Program-made: the position numbers and the translations under genes
Notes under the pieces: model-generated
Database searches by the model: none
Told to the model about the DNA's origin: nothing
What the model saw: the letters and a program-made list of their open reading frames with translations, nothing else
Shown here: piece after piece, positions 32,603 to 41,997 of the stretch
Layout: each line of letters opens with the position of its first letter
How positions within the stretch are numbered: position 1 is the stretch's first letter
Source: Zantedeschia hybrid cultivar
Lineage: Eukaryota > Streptophyta > Magnoliopsida > Alismatales > Araceae
Length of the DNA: 64,000 nucleotides
Reading direction: 5' to 3'
NCBI GenBank assembly: GCA_030544215.1
Contig: JARZZO010000003.1
Location: forward strand, 20,283,879 to 20,347,878

Positions 32603-34699
32603 TCAATCTGGAGATTGAAGAATCGGGGCTTTGGTCAAATATTCCTTCAGAGAATTAAATGCCTTGATACAAGATTCATCCATTTGGAATGGGACATCCT
32701 TAGCTAAGAGAAGAGTTAGAGGCCGGGCAATTTGAGAGAAATTGTGGATAAACCGGCAATAGAAACCGGCATGGCCAAGGAATGAACGGATCTGTCTGAC
32801 CGAGGTGGGAGGAGGAAGATTGGATATGAGATCGATCTTAGCTTTATCTACCTCTATCCCCCTATCAGACACAATGTGGCCTAGAACAATGCCCTCTCGA
32901 ACCATAAAATGGCTCTTTTCCCAGCTAAGTATCAGATTGGTGTCTATGCATCGTGCTAGCACCTGTTTAAGATTTTCCAGGCAATTTTCAAAAGAGTCCC
33001 CGAAGATTGAGAAATCATCCATGAAAACTTCGAGGAATTCTCCCACCATATCGGAGAAGATAGCCATCATGCACCGTTGAAATGTGGCTGGTGCGTTGCA
33101 TAATCCGAATGGCATTCTCCTAAAAGCAAATGTGCCATAAGGGCACGTGAAGGTGGTCTCTTCTTGATCTTCCGGGTAAATAGCCACTTGATTGTACCCG
33201 GAGTACCCATTTAAGAAGCAGAAGTACTTCTGGCCTGATAACTTTTCCAAAATTTGATCCATGAATGGGAGTGGAAAGTGATCCTTCTTAGTCATAAGAT
33301 TCAACTTTCGGTAATCAATGCACACTCTCCATCCCGTGGTGAGCCTAGTGGGTACCTCTTCTCCATGATCATTCTTGATAACTGTTAATCTAGATTTCTT
33401 GGGTACCACTTGAGTTGGGCTGACCCATTTACTGTCTGATATGGGGTAAATGATATCCGCATCCAGCCATTTCACAACTTCCTTCTTCACCACTTCTTTC
33501 ATATTGGGATTAAGCCGCCTTTGCATCTCCCGACTGGGCTTAGAATTCTCTTCCATATAGATATGATGCATGCAAATAGACGGGCTAATTCCCTTTAAAT
33601 CTGCCACCGACCATCCAATGGCACCCTTGTGGCCTTTGAGAACCTCGGTTAATTGGGCCTCCTGCGGCGATGTGAGATTTGCTGCAATGATGACCGGGAG
33701 AGTTTGGTCTGGGGACAAAAAGATATACTTGAGAGACTCAGGTAGTGGTTTGAGTTCAAGCTCAGGAGGGTCCTCTAAGGATGGCAAAGCGGGCTCAGAT
33801 TGTAAAGCTGGTAAAGGTTCAACCTTGGGCCAAGATGTTAATGGGCCAGGAGAGTCCTTTAAAGTATTAGCTTCCTCCAAAAGGTCATAAGTGAACATCT
33901 CATTTTCTTCAACCAGATTATCCAAGACATCAATAGTATGGCATTCTTTTTCATGATCTGGGTATTGAGATGCTCTGAAGACATTAATCTGAACCTTTTG
34001 ACCCCCAAATGAAATGTCCATTATGCCAGTTTCACAATTTATATTAGCTTTGGCAGTGGCTAAGAATGGACGACTTAGGATGATCGGAGTGTGAATGAGT
34101 TCCTCAGGTAATGCCATATCCAGAATAAGAAAATCTACGGAAAAATAGCAATTATGAACCTTCACAATAACATCCTCAATTAATCCCCATGGAGTTTTCA
34201 CAAACCTATCAGCCAACTGCAAGATGATGGGTATGGGCTTTAATTCCCCAATATCAAATTTCTCATCAATGGATGTTGGCAAGAGATTCACACTACCACC
34301 TAAATCCAATAAAGCTCTATCAAATGTAACTCCAGCTAAGTCACATGAGATTAGAGGTGCTCCAGGATCCTTTAACTTCTTGGGTAAATGATTCATCACA
34401 ATCGCACTAACATCTTCTGAAAGCCGAACCTTTTCGGGTGTCATTCTAGATTCTCTTCGTGGAGTACATAATTCCTTGAGAAACTTAGCATAAGCTGGCA
34501 CATGCTTGATGGCATCGAGGAGTAGAATATTAATTTGGACTTGTTTGAATAAATCCAACAACTCATCATTCTGGGCCTGTTTCTTCCTGGCATTGGGCTT
34601 AGCTAACAAGGCATTAGGAAATGGCACCCTAGGTTGATAAGAACTTGGGCCTTCATATATCTTCCCTTTTCCTTTTAGATCCCCCTCCAACTTCTCCAT
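32603..34699 (-). CDS. Athila-like protease and reverse transcriptase
   Basis: This 698-codon open frame runs from gag C-terminal linker through protease to RT. The protease motif is LLDLGGSVNLLP near residues 130-140 (Athila proteases usually read DLGAS). A long acidic linker follows. RT has WRVCIDYRKLN near residue 456, DHFPLPFMDQ and FMDDFS near residue 556. The Asp-Asp pair is kept. It is open to the TGA near 32600 and would continue into RNase H. The 5' end overlaps a tandem duplication unit. Confidence 0.85.
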   Translation of the reverse strand: MEKLEGDLKGKGKIYEGPSSYQPRVPFPNALLAKPNARKKQAQNDELLDLFKQVQINILLLDAIKHVPAYAKFLKELCTPRRESRMTPEKVRLSEDVSAIVMNHLPKKLKDPGAPLISCDLAGVTFDRALLDLGGSVNLLPTSIDEKFDIGELKPIPIILQLADRFVKTPWGLIEDVIVKVHNCYFSVDFLILDMALPEELIHTPIILSRPFLATAKANINCETGIMDISFGGQKVQINVFRASQYPDHEKECHTIDVLDNLVEENEMFTYDLLEEANTLKDSPGPLTSWPKVEPLPALQSEPALPSLEDPPELELKPLPESLKYIFLSPDQTLPVIIAANLTSPQEAQLTEVLKGHKGAIGWSVADLKGISPSICMHHIYMEENSKPSREMQRRLNPNMKEVVKKEVVKWLDADIIYPISDSKWVSPTQVVPKKSRLTVIKNDHGEEVPTRLTTGWRVCIDYRKLNLMTKKDHFPLPFMDQILEKLSGQKYFCFLNGYSGYNQVAIYPEDQEETTFTCPYGTFAFRRMPFGLCNAPATFQRCMMAIFSDMVGEFLEVFMDDFSIFGDSFENCLENLKQVLARCIDTNLILSWEKSHFMVREGIVLGHIVSDRGIEVDKAKIDLISNLPPPTSVRQIRSFLGHAGFYCRFIHNFSQIARPLTLLLAKDVPFQMDESCIKAFNSLKEYLTKAPILQSPD

Positions 34700-36140
34700 G
34701 TTGGGTTCAGCTTCACTCTCACTTTCAATTTCATGAGGCCCATCAGTGGAACCCTTGGCTAACTCTCGATTTGTATGTGGGTTTTCTAACCTTTTCCCAC
34801 TCCTAAGGGCTGAAATGGTTTTAGCATTCTCAAATTGCGGCCCTTTAGGCTGGGTAATGGGCCAGGCTGAGGTAAAAGATCCGATTGTTGTGGAAAACCC
34901 GGAGGTTGATTCCTTGGATTGACAATGGGTTGACTAGGAAGTTGACCCACTTCTCTTTTCATCGTAGCCTCAACTAGTTGGCCCATTTGACTTTCCAACT
35001 TAGCAATGGATTGTTGCTGGGTCAAAATCAGTTGTTGGAGTTGAGTGAATCTGTCATCAAAGTTGGGCTGAGGAGGTTGTTGGTAAGTGGGTGGAGGATG
35101 GTATTGGGTTGGTTGTCCAGATTGGAATGAATGGTAGTGGGCCGGTTGACCTGATTGGAATGATTGATAATGGGCCAGTTGACCTGATTGATACTGGGCC
35201 GGTTGAGGAAACTAGGCTTGAGATCCCCTAGCCTGAACATTTCCATAGAAATTAGATTGCTGTTGAAATGAATTATGTGGCTTTTGGGCTTGATGCATGG
35301 GAGGATTGGTCATTGGTAATGGGGCCTGCTGATTCTTCCAAGAGAAATTAGGGTGGTTTCTCCAGCCAGGATTGTAAGTATTTGAGAATGGATCATTATT
35401 GGGCCTGAAGAATCTCTGGGCAGCCTGAACTTGTTCTTGAATGAATGGTGGAAGTTGGGCTGCGATTGGGCATTCATTCACTTGATGGGTTGGACTTGTG
35501 CATAAGGCACAAATATCATGATTGGCAGAAGATGGGCCTTCATATGGATTAGATTGTGTTGGGTAAGTAGGCACTTGATTGTTTAAGGCCAAGAGTTGGT
35601 CTAATTTTTGGAACAAGATGTCTACCTTATCTAATTTCTGATTAATCAGATTTATGTCCATTCTGGATTCGGGCTCTCCACGGGCCTTAAGTTCATACAT
35701 TCCAGTCCGATTAGATGGCCCAATAGACCTCTCATAAGATGATAATGAGGCATGATTGATGGAATTTTCACTTAACATCTCAAACAGATCATAGGCCTCA
35801 TCTTCATTTTTCATCATAAATGCCCCTCCACATGAGGCATCCACCATCTGTCTGAACTGTTCAGACAATCCTTCATAGAATGCTTGGACAATTTGCCATT
35901 TTAAAAGTCCATGATGAGGGAATTTCCTAAGCAATTCTTTCAGTCTTTCCCAGGATTCATGGATCAATTCCCCGGGGGTCTGGGTAAAACTCGTGATGGC
36001 CCTTCTCATGGTATTGGTCCGCCCTATGGGATAGAACTTCTTGAGAAATTCGTTCTGCATTTCTTCCCATGTCCTAATGGGCCTTCCTGTAGTCCCCAAC
36101 CAATATTTAGCCTTATCCTTTAATGAAAAGGGAAATAAGG
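34176..36140 (-). repeat. Tandem duplication in Athila gag-protease, downstream copy
   Basis: A segment of about 1.96 kb (protease start plus gag C-terminal two thirds) is repeated head to tail with 36141-38088. The junction at 36141-36148 lies in TCAATTAA, shared between the protease site at 34176 and, nearly (TCAATTTAA), the gag site at 38089. This suggests microhomology-mediated or template-switch duplication. Confidence 0.85.
34786..36140 (-). pseudogene. Athila-like gag, downstream duplicate
   Basis: The minus strand carries gag with SLKDKAKYWLG, EEMQNEFLKKFYP and FYEGLSEQFRQMVDASCGGAF. A CCHC zinc segment follows (CALCTSPTHQVNEC, about 35509-35468), then Asn/Gln/Pro-rich linker and MTQQQSIAKLESQMGQL. 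It is the second gag copy made by the tandem duplication. Frame breaks occur near 35210 and 35026. Confidence 0.82.
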
Positions 36141-36660
36141 TCAATTAATCCACGTGGAGTTTTCACAGACCTATCAGCCAACTGCAAGATGATGGGTGTG
36201 GGCTTTAATTCTCCAATATCAAATTTCTCATAAATGGTTGTTGGCAATAGATTCACTAGATCCAATAAAGCTTTATCAAATGTAACTCCAACTAAGTCAC
36301 ATGAAATTAAAGGTGCTCCAGGATCTTTTAACTTCTTGGGTAAATGATTCATCACAATTGCACTAACATCTTCTGAAAGCCGAACCTTTTCGGGTGCCAT
36401 TCTAGATTCTCTTCGTGGAGTACATAATTCCTTGAGAAACTTAGTATAAGCTGGCACATGCTTGATGGCATCGAGGAGTGGAATATTAATTTGGACTTGT
36501 TTGAATAAATCCAACAACTCCTCATTCTAGGCCAGTTTCTTCCTGGTATTGGGCTTAGCTAGCAAGCCATTAGGAAATGGCACCCTAGGTTTATAAGAAC
36601 TTGGGCCTTCATCTATCATCCCTTTTCCTTTCAGATCCTCCTCTAACTTCTCCATGATGG
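36141..36660 (-). pseudogene. Athila protease fragment (duplicate)
   Basis: A minus-strand fragment equivalent to 34176-34700. It reads FKQVQINIPLLDAIKHVPAY and CTPRRESRMAPEKVRLSED, and the active-site region is reduced to ALLDLVNLLPTT, so the DLGGS motif is partly deleted. It runs directly into gag sequence at 36141. Confidence 0.82.
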
Positions 36661-38088
36661 GTTCATCTTCACTCTCACTTTCAATTTCCTGAGGCCCATC
36701 AGTGGATCATTTGGCTAACTCTCCATCTGCATGTGGTTTTTCTAAACTTCTCCCACTCCTAAGGGCTGAAATGGCTTTAGCATTCTCCAATTGTGGCCCT
36801 TTAGGTTGTGGTAACGGGCCAGGCTGAGGTAAAAGGCCCGATTGCTGCGGAAAATCCGGAGGTTGATTCCTTGGATTGGCAATGGGTTGACTAGGAAGTT
36901 GACCTACTTCTCTTCTCATCGTAGCCTCAGCTAGTTGGCCCATTTGACTTTCCAACTTAGCAATAGATTGTTGCTGGGTCAAAATTAGTTGTTGGAGTTG
37001 AGTGAATTTGTCATCAAAGTTGGGTTGAGGAGGTTGTTGATAAGTGGGTGGAGGCTGGTATTGGGTTGGCTGTCCAGATTGGAATGAATGATAGTGGGCC
37101 GGTTGACCTGATTGATACTGGGCCGGTTGACCTGATTGATACTAGGCCGGTTGAGAAAATTGGGCTTGAGATCCCCTAGCCTGAACATTTCCATAGAAAT
37201 TAGATTGCTGTTGAAATGAATTCTATAGTTTTTGGGTTTGATGCATGGGAATATTGGACATTGGTAATGGGGACTGCTGATTCTTCCAAGAGAAATTAGG
37301 GTGGTTTCTCCAGCCATGATTGTAAGTATTTGAGAATGGATCATTATTGGGGCTGGAGAATCCCTGGGCAGCCTGAACTTGTTCTTGAATGAATGGTGGA
37401 AGTTCGGCCGCAGTTGGGCATTCATTCACTTGATGGGTTGGACTTGAGCATAAGGCACAAATGTCATGATTAGCAGAGGATGGGCCTTCATATGGACTAG
37501 ATTGTGTTGGGTAAGTAGGCTCTTTCTTGTTTAAGGCCAAGAGTTGGTCTAGTTTCTGGAACAAGATGTCTACCTTATCCAATTTCTGATTAATCATATT
37601 TATGTCCATTCTGGATTCGGACTCTCCGCAGGCCTTAAGTTCATACATTCCCGTCCGTTTAGATGGCCCAACAGACCTTTCATAAGATGATAATGAGGCA
37701 TGATTGATGGAATTTTCACTTAACATCTCAAATAGATCATAGGCCTCATCTTCATTTTTCATCATAAATGCCCCTCCACATGAGGCATCCACCATCTGTC
37801 TGAACTGTTCAGACAATCCTTCATAGAATGCTTGGACAATTTGTCATTTTGAAAGCCCATGATGAGGGCATTTTCTAAGCAATTCTTTCAGTCTTTCCCA
37901 AGATTCATGGATCAATTCTCCAGGTGTTTGGGTAAAACTCGCGATGGCCCTTCTCATGGTATTGGTCTGCCCGATGGGATAGAACTTCTTGAGAAATTCT
38001 TTCTGCATCTCTTCCCATGTCCTAATGGGCCTTCCTATAGTTCCCAACCAATATTTAGCCTGGTCCTTTAATGAAAAGGGAAATAATG
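36141..38088 (-). repeat. Tandem duplication in Athila gag-protease, upstream copy
   Basis: This is the upstream copy of the duplicated segment, about 1.95 kb. It differs from the downstream copy by scattered substitutions and small indels, such as loss of the Gly-Gly-Ser around the protease active site. The two have therefore been diverging for some time. Confidence 0.85.
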
Positions 38089-38431
38089 TCAATTTAAGGC
38101 CATCATCGGTGAAATTCTGAATCTTCACCGTAGAACAGATTTCTAGAAATTCATCCAGATGCTTATAAGGATCTTCATTAGTGTTCCCATAGAAGGATGG
38201 GAGCATTTGAATGGTGTTAGATTTAATTTCATATTGATTGGCTGGATTCTAAGGAAGATGAATACATGATGAAGGTTGATAACGATTTGGAATGAAATAG
38301 TCCTTCATTTGCTTTGGTGGGTCCTGATTATCAGCCATTGAATCTTGTGGTGGATTTCTTTGATGTAGGATTCTTTCTATTTCAGCAAGTGGTCCTAGAA
38401 GGTTAGGATTTTGAGATCTCCTACCTTGCAT
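36707..38431 (-). pseudogene. Athila-like gag, upstream copy with N-terminus
   Basis: The minus strand starts at MQGRRSQNPNLLGPLAEIER (38431). It continues through the capsid-like region (YGNTNEDPYKHLDEFLEIC, 38206-37844) and the zinc segment CALCSSPTHQVNEC (about 37458-37417). The linker runs to 36707. In-frame stops occur near 38250, 37840 and 37140. Confidence 0.82.
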
Positions 38432-38520
38432 GCACTAGGATTGATAGAGGGAGGATGGATTTGAATTTTGTTTTCTATTTCTTGTTTTTTTTTTTTAAAT
38501 GCAAACAATTTTGACAAACA

Positions 38521-38757
38521 AATTATCATAAAAATATCATTATATTTATTAATTTCGTCTCGGTTTTGTCGAAAAATCGCAAATGCGCTATACTCCATTA
38601 ATCACATGAAATGACGATATTTTTAAGTCAGAATTTGACGAAATTGGTACCGTTGGACTTGGTACGCAATTATCTATCATTTCATGCTATTTTACAGATA
38701 AAAACATGAGTATGATGCGTTTGATTGCCTTTAAATGATCAATTTAGCTCTTTATCA
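38521..38757 (-). mobile_element. Athila 5' LTR remnant
   Basis: These 237 bp are near identical to 27065-27302 and end at the outer border TTTATCA. The target duplication CTTCC follows (38758-38762). The rest of the 5' LTR (about 1.8 kb), the primer site and the leader are missing. The remnant joins gag leader sequence at 38520, next to a T run. Confidence 0.88.
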
Positions 38758-39479
38758 CTTCCAAAGCTTTAAAGGATGGAGAAGGATGATGAAGATGAAG
38801 CTCCAAAGCTTGTCCACGTTTTTGTTCTTGAGAGCTTCCAAAATCCTCGCCTTGAACTCCAAATTCTCCAATAGCCAACCTTTTTCAAAGGCCAAAGGGT
38901 ATATGTATATATAGTTTTGGTTTTGGCGTAGTTTTGGCCTTCAAAAGGGCTCTCTCGCGGATCCGACATGCCATGGATAGACTCTAGTCGAATTAGAAAC
39001 ACATCCAAGCATCAAGACCATATTATCTCGGCCAAATAAAGTTTATAAGGAAACTGCCTGAAACGCTTCGTCCATCCAGGATACCATTTGGCTTAATTAG
39101 GAGGGGCAAAAATAGAAAGAAAATATGCGAAGAAAACCGTAAACAATTAGGAAAACTAAAAGACGTCATCCATGAGCGACGTTATTTAGATAATTAGGAA
39201 ATTAATTTGAATTCAAATTGAAAATCCAAACGGATTAGAGACTAAATGGCGTCATGCATAGGAGACCCTATTCAGTTAAATATATCCGGATTTAGGAATT
39301 TAATTTCGAACTGATTTCAACTAGAAATCCAAATGGCGTTAGCCATGGTCAATATTAATCAGTGAATATCGAGAAAAATCAATAAAAAATAATTAATGAT
39401 TAAAACTCAAACTATTTCAGGACATTATAATTATGACATGAAATTTACTCAAAATGAAGTCACAATTAGCGTGTCTACA
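38758..39479 (-). mobile_element. Ogre-like copy 1 5' LTR, outer part
   Basis: This is the U3-side 722 bp of the LTR on the minus strand. It ends at 39479 with GTGTCTACA, the reverse complement of the LTR start. With 24670-25251 it makes an LTR of about 1.3 kb, the same size as copy 2. Four inverted-repeat modules are present. The next bases are copia gag. Confidence 0.88.
39058..39362. repeat. 34-bp inverted-repeat modules, 4 units (copy 1 LTR)
   Basis: Units start near 39058, 39156, 39242 and 39329, with 10-base centres. Arms are more decayed than elsewhere (GCTTC, GATAC, AATAT), in keeping with the older age of copy 1. Confidence 0.8.
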
Positions 39480-39656
39480 ATGACCATGTCCTTGCCTCAC
39501 TCCTTGCATCGTATGCATCGTTTATTGTTAACTACAACATGAACAAGATACATATTTCCTTGGCCAAGCTTATAAATATGCTTATAACTACAAAGGGCAA
39601 CCTTGTGAAGGAAAATCTCTATGTCCTCTTAGTTGGTGAGACCAATAAGAAGAGGA
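39480..39656 (+). pseudogene. Ty1/copia gag fragment between two Ogre-like elements
   Basis: These 177 bp read in frame as copia gag: ASYASFIVNYNMNKIHISL then KLINMLITTKGNLVKENLYV. Reading continues at 59383 (after the duplicated GAGGA) with the basic linker and zinc knuckle. It is the only host sequence between the facing LTRs of Ogre-like copies 1 and 2. GAGGA at 39652-39656 is the left target duplication of copy 2. Confidence 0.85.
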
Positions 39657-39844
39657 TGTAGACACGCTAATTTTGACATCATTTCGAGTAAATTTCATAT
39701 CATATAATAATGCCTCAGAATGGTCTAATATTTAATCATTGATTAATTTTTATTGATCTTTTTAAGTGTCGGGTTTAACAGACATGTTTAAGTTAATTAA
39801 TTGAATTGATTTTAGCTCAAATTTCAGTTAAAATATGCAGACTT

Positions 39845-40142
39845 CTAAAAGACGTCGACCGATGTGGACGCCATTTAGAGTTTTTTCTTATTTTAACGTT
39901 TAAATTTGAAGTTTAATCAATTGATTAATTAGCTAAACGGCGTCTGCAAGTCCTGACGCGTTTTAGGTTTCCTAAGCTATTTTAACTTCTCTTCCGGATG
40001 TTTATCCTTATCTTAATTAGTGTAAAAGACGTCTACACAGGTGGACGCATTTTATCTAATAAAGATAAAGATAAGTTTTTCCGGATATTTATCCTTATCT
40101 TAATTAATCTGAAAAGTGTCAGTAATGGTGGACGCGTTTTAG
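39845..40142. repeat. 34-bp inverted-repeat modules, 4 phased units (copy 2 5' LTR)
   Basis: Units start near 39845, 39933, 40022 and 40109, roughly 100-400 bases upstream of the TATA box. Centres are all 10 bases. The second reads CTAAACGGCGTC, ten bases, GACGCGTTTTAG, close to the consensus. Confidence 0.92.
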
Positions 40143-40240
40143 ATAATTACAGATAAAGATGAATTAATCAGTATTTATCTGTCAGTTAAGATAGATAAAT
40201 CCTAGTTTTTCTATGTTAATCCACGAACGCAAAAGAAGTC

Positions 40241-40248
40241 TATAAATA
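40241..40248 (+). promoter_or_regulatory. Probable TATA box of Ogre-like copy 2 LTR
   Basis: TATAAATA is repeated in the 3' LTR at 58624-58631. It lies about 585 bases into the LTR and downstream of the four modules, which places them in U3. Confidence 0.65.
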
Positions 40249-40974
40249 CCTTGCATCTTGAAGAATTAAAAAAAAAAAGGTTGAGCTCCATTAAAAGTTG
40301 AGCGTAATCCTTTGTTGATTGAGCGATAGCGAATTGAAGATCGAAGCAACAACGTCGGAACGCCGAAGCGCTGCCATTTCCAGAAGTCGGCGTCCTTTCA
40401 AGATTCTTCATCCATTCAAAATTCTTCAACCATTGGGCATAAGTTTTTATTTATGCATTTTCATTTCATTTAGTTCTATATTCTTCTTCATTCACTCCAT
40501 GCAACACACACAACACATTCATTATTTTCAAAACCTATTTGATTAAGGGGTTTCAAAAGCCATTAAACAAGTAAGTTTGTTGTTTAATTGAATGTTTAAT
40601 ATCATGATTAGAATAGATACTGTTTTTGTTTAAAGTTCTCATCATTGTTTCTTCATTTCTTTTCTTTCTATTCTACTGCACTCAACAAAAAATCACCAAA
40701 ATCTCTGGACGATCCTCAACTTCAACTTCAACAGCAAGAACAAAGAACAAAAAGGGCTCTCTTTCTTCAGCCGGCTGAGGAAGGGGAATCAAGAGCTCAA
40801 TATCTTCCGCATTCAAACAGGTAGGCGATCATACTTTCTATTGAAACTTTTAAGTCAAAAGTTTCTGGCGATCACTGCATGTAGTTGCTGTTTTTAGTAG
40901 GTTTATTTTGCACCTAAACAACATAGATTTTTCATGTTAATCACACGAACATTTTAAAGCACTCACAGCTTTTT

Positions 40975-40992
40975 TGGCGATCACGGTGGGAC
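40975..40992 (+). promoter_or_regulatory. Ogre-like copy 2 primer binding site
   Basis: TGGCGATCACGGTGGGAC follows the LTR after seven bases. It is conserved in copy 1 (24644-24663). A short gap between LTR and primer site and a TGGCGA start are known in Ogre elements. The exact tRNA is not confirmed. Confidence 0.7.
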
Positions 40993-41997
40993 TTGGTCTC
41001 GCCATCTTTTAGTTTTTTGTTCTTACTATCATAAATCGGGCACCCACGGTGCACCATTTGTGTCTCTCGACACGTCCTCACCAATTGGTGAGTGTTTTAG
41101 TTTAGTCAATTTCCCTCGTGCACCACGTGCACACCCCAGTGGCAAGATCTTGCCCTCCCCTTTATTAGTTTAAAAAGTTGTTTTTGTAATGAAAATGCTG
41201 TGTGATTGATTGACATCTTGGTTGTTTAGTTAGTAAATCATCCTGTTAAAATCTGGAATTAAAAAAAAATCTGCATGAGTTGATTATTTACTGCTTTTTA
41301 TCCTGTTTGAGGAGGATTCAACCCAGAAAATCCTCCTGCAAAACTGTTTCTGCGAACTGAAAAGCGTCTAGGAGCACTGACGCGTTTCAAATCACGTCAA
41401 TACACACAGACGCCTTTCAATCTTCATATTTTCTCTGCTGTCTGCATCTGTTTCTGCGAAAAATTAAGTTCTGTTTTGAATAGCGTCGACTACTATCGAC
41501 ACGATTCAGACAGTTTCTTAGTTATTTTTCAGTTCTCAGATTTTTGTGGTTTGAGTGCTAGCTACCCATTATTATTAAGCATCAGAGGCCATCCAGGCCG
41601 TAGGACATACGCATTGAGGCGAATACCCCCTTTTTCTTAGGAACACACTACTTGACGTCAGCAACTTTCTCTGATTAGGTTGGTCCCTTGATCAGACTAG
41701 AGAAGTTGACGTTAAGGCCTCCATAAGTCCCCAAAATCAAGGTATTCCTCATTGATCATCGGGCTGGTTGTACCAATTGAAGTCCTGGCTAGATTCCAAA
41801 AGCGTTGTGAGAGAAAGCCCTAGAGAATAACGGTGGAAATTGAACTGAAACTAGGATCCTTTCCCTGAGCGAATTTGTGGTTTAATTAAATCCAAATAAC
41901 TCAACAAGGAATCTCAAAATCACGTTAAGCATCCACTTGATTGATTAATCTCTGTGCAACTTGTTTGTCAAATCTTTGAAAAAAAGAATCTAACATC
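40993..41997 (+). other. Ogre-like copy 2 untranslated leader
   Basis: About 1 kb lies between primer site and gag. Some Ogre elements carry an extra ORF1 here; I see none. It contains GTGCACCACGTGCAC near 41090, three inverted-repeat modules, and a segment at 41580-41830 conserved with copy 1. Confidence 0.7.
41357..41509. repeat. 34-bp inverted-repeat modules, 3 units (copy 2 leader)
   Basis: A doublet lies at 41357/41387 and a single unit at 41476-41509, all with 10-base centres. Being inside the transcribed leader, they would be part of the genomic RNA. Confidence 0.88.

Larger units (their letters stand above)
39657..40967 (+). mobile_element. Ogre-like copy 2 5' LTR
   Basis: This 1311-bp LTR runs from TGTAGACACG to AGCACTCACA. 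It matches 58040-59377 (1338 bp) with only scattered substitutions plus an extra 24 bp or so near 59080 in the 3' copy. U3 holds four modules spaced 88, 89 and 87 bases, inside repeats that share CCGGATRTTTATCCTTATC. A TATA box lies at 40241. A 75-codon open frame (40319-40546) is present in both LTRs but has no recognisable domain. Confidence 0.95.

Noticed and set aside
40319..40546. 75-codon ORF in the Ogre-like LTR (also 58705-58932)
   Set aside because: It is present in both LTRs only because they are copies. The composition is Phe/Ile/His-rich with no domain, so it is leader sequence after the TATA box rather than a supported gene.
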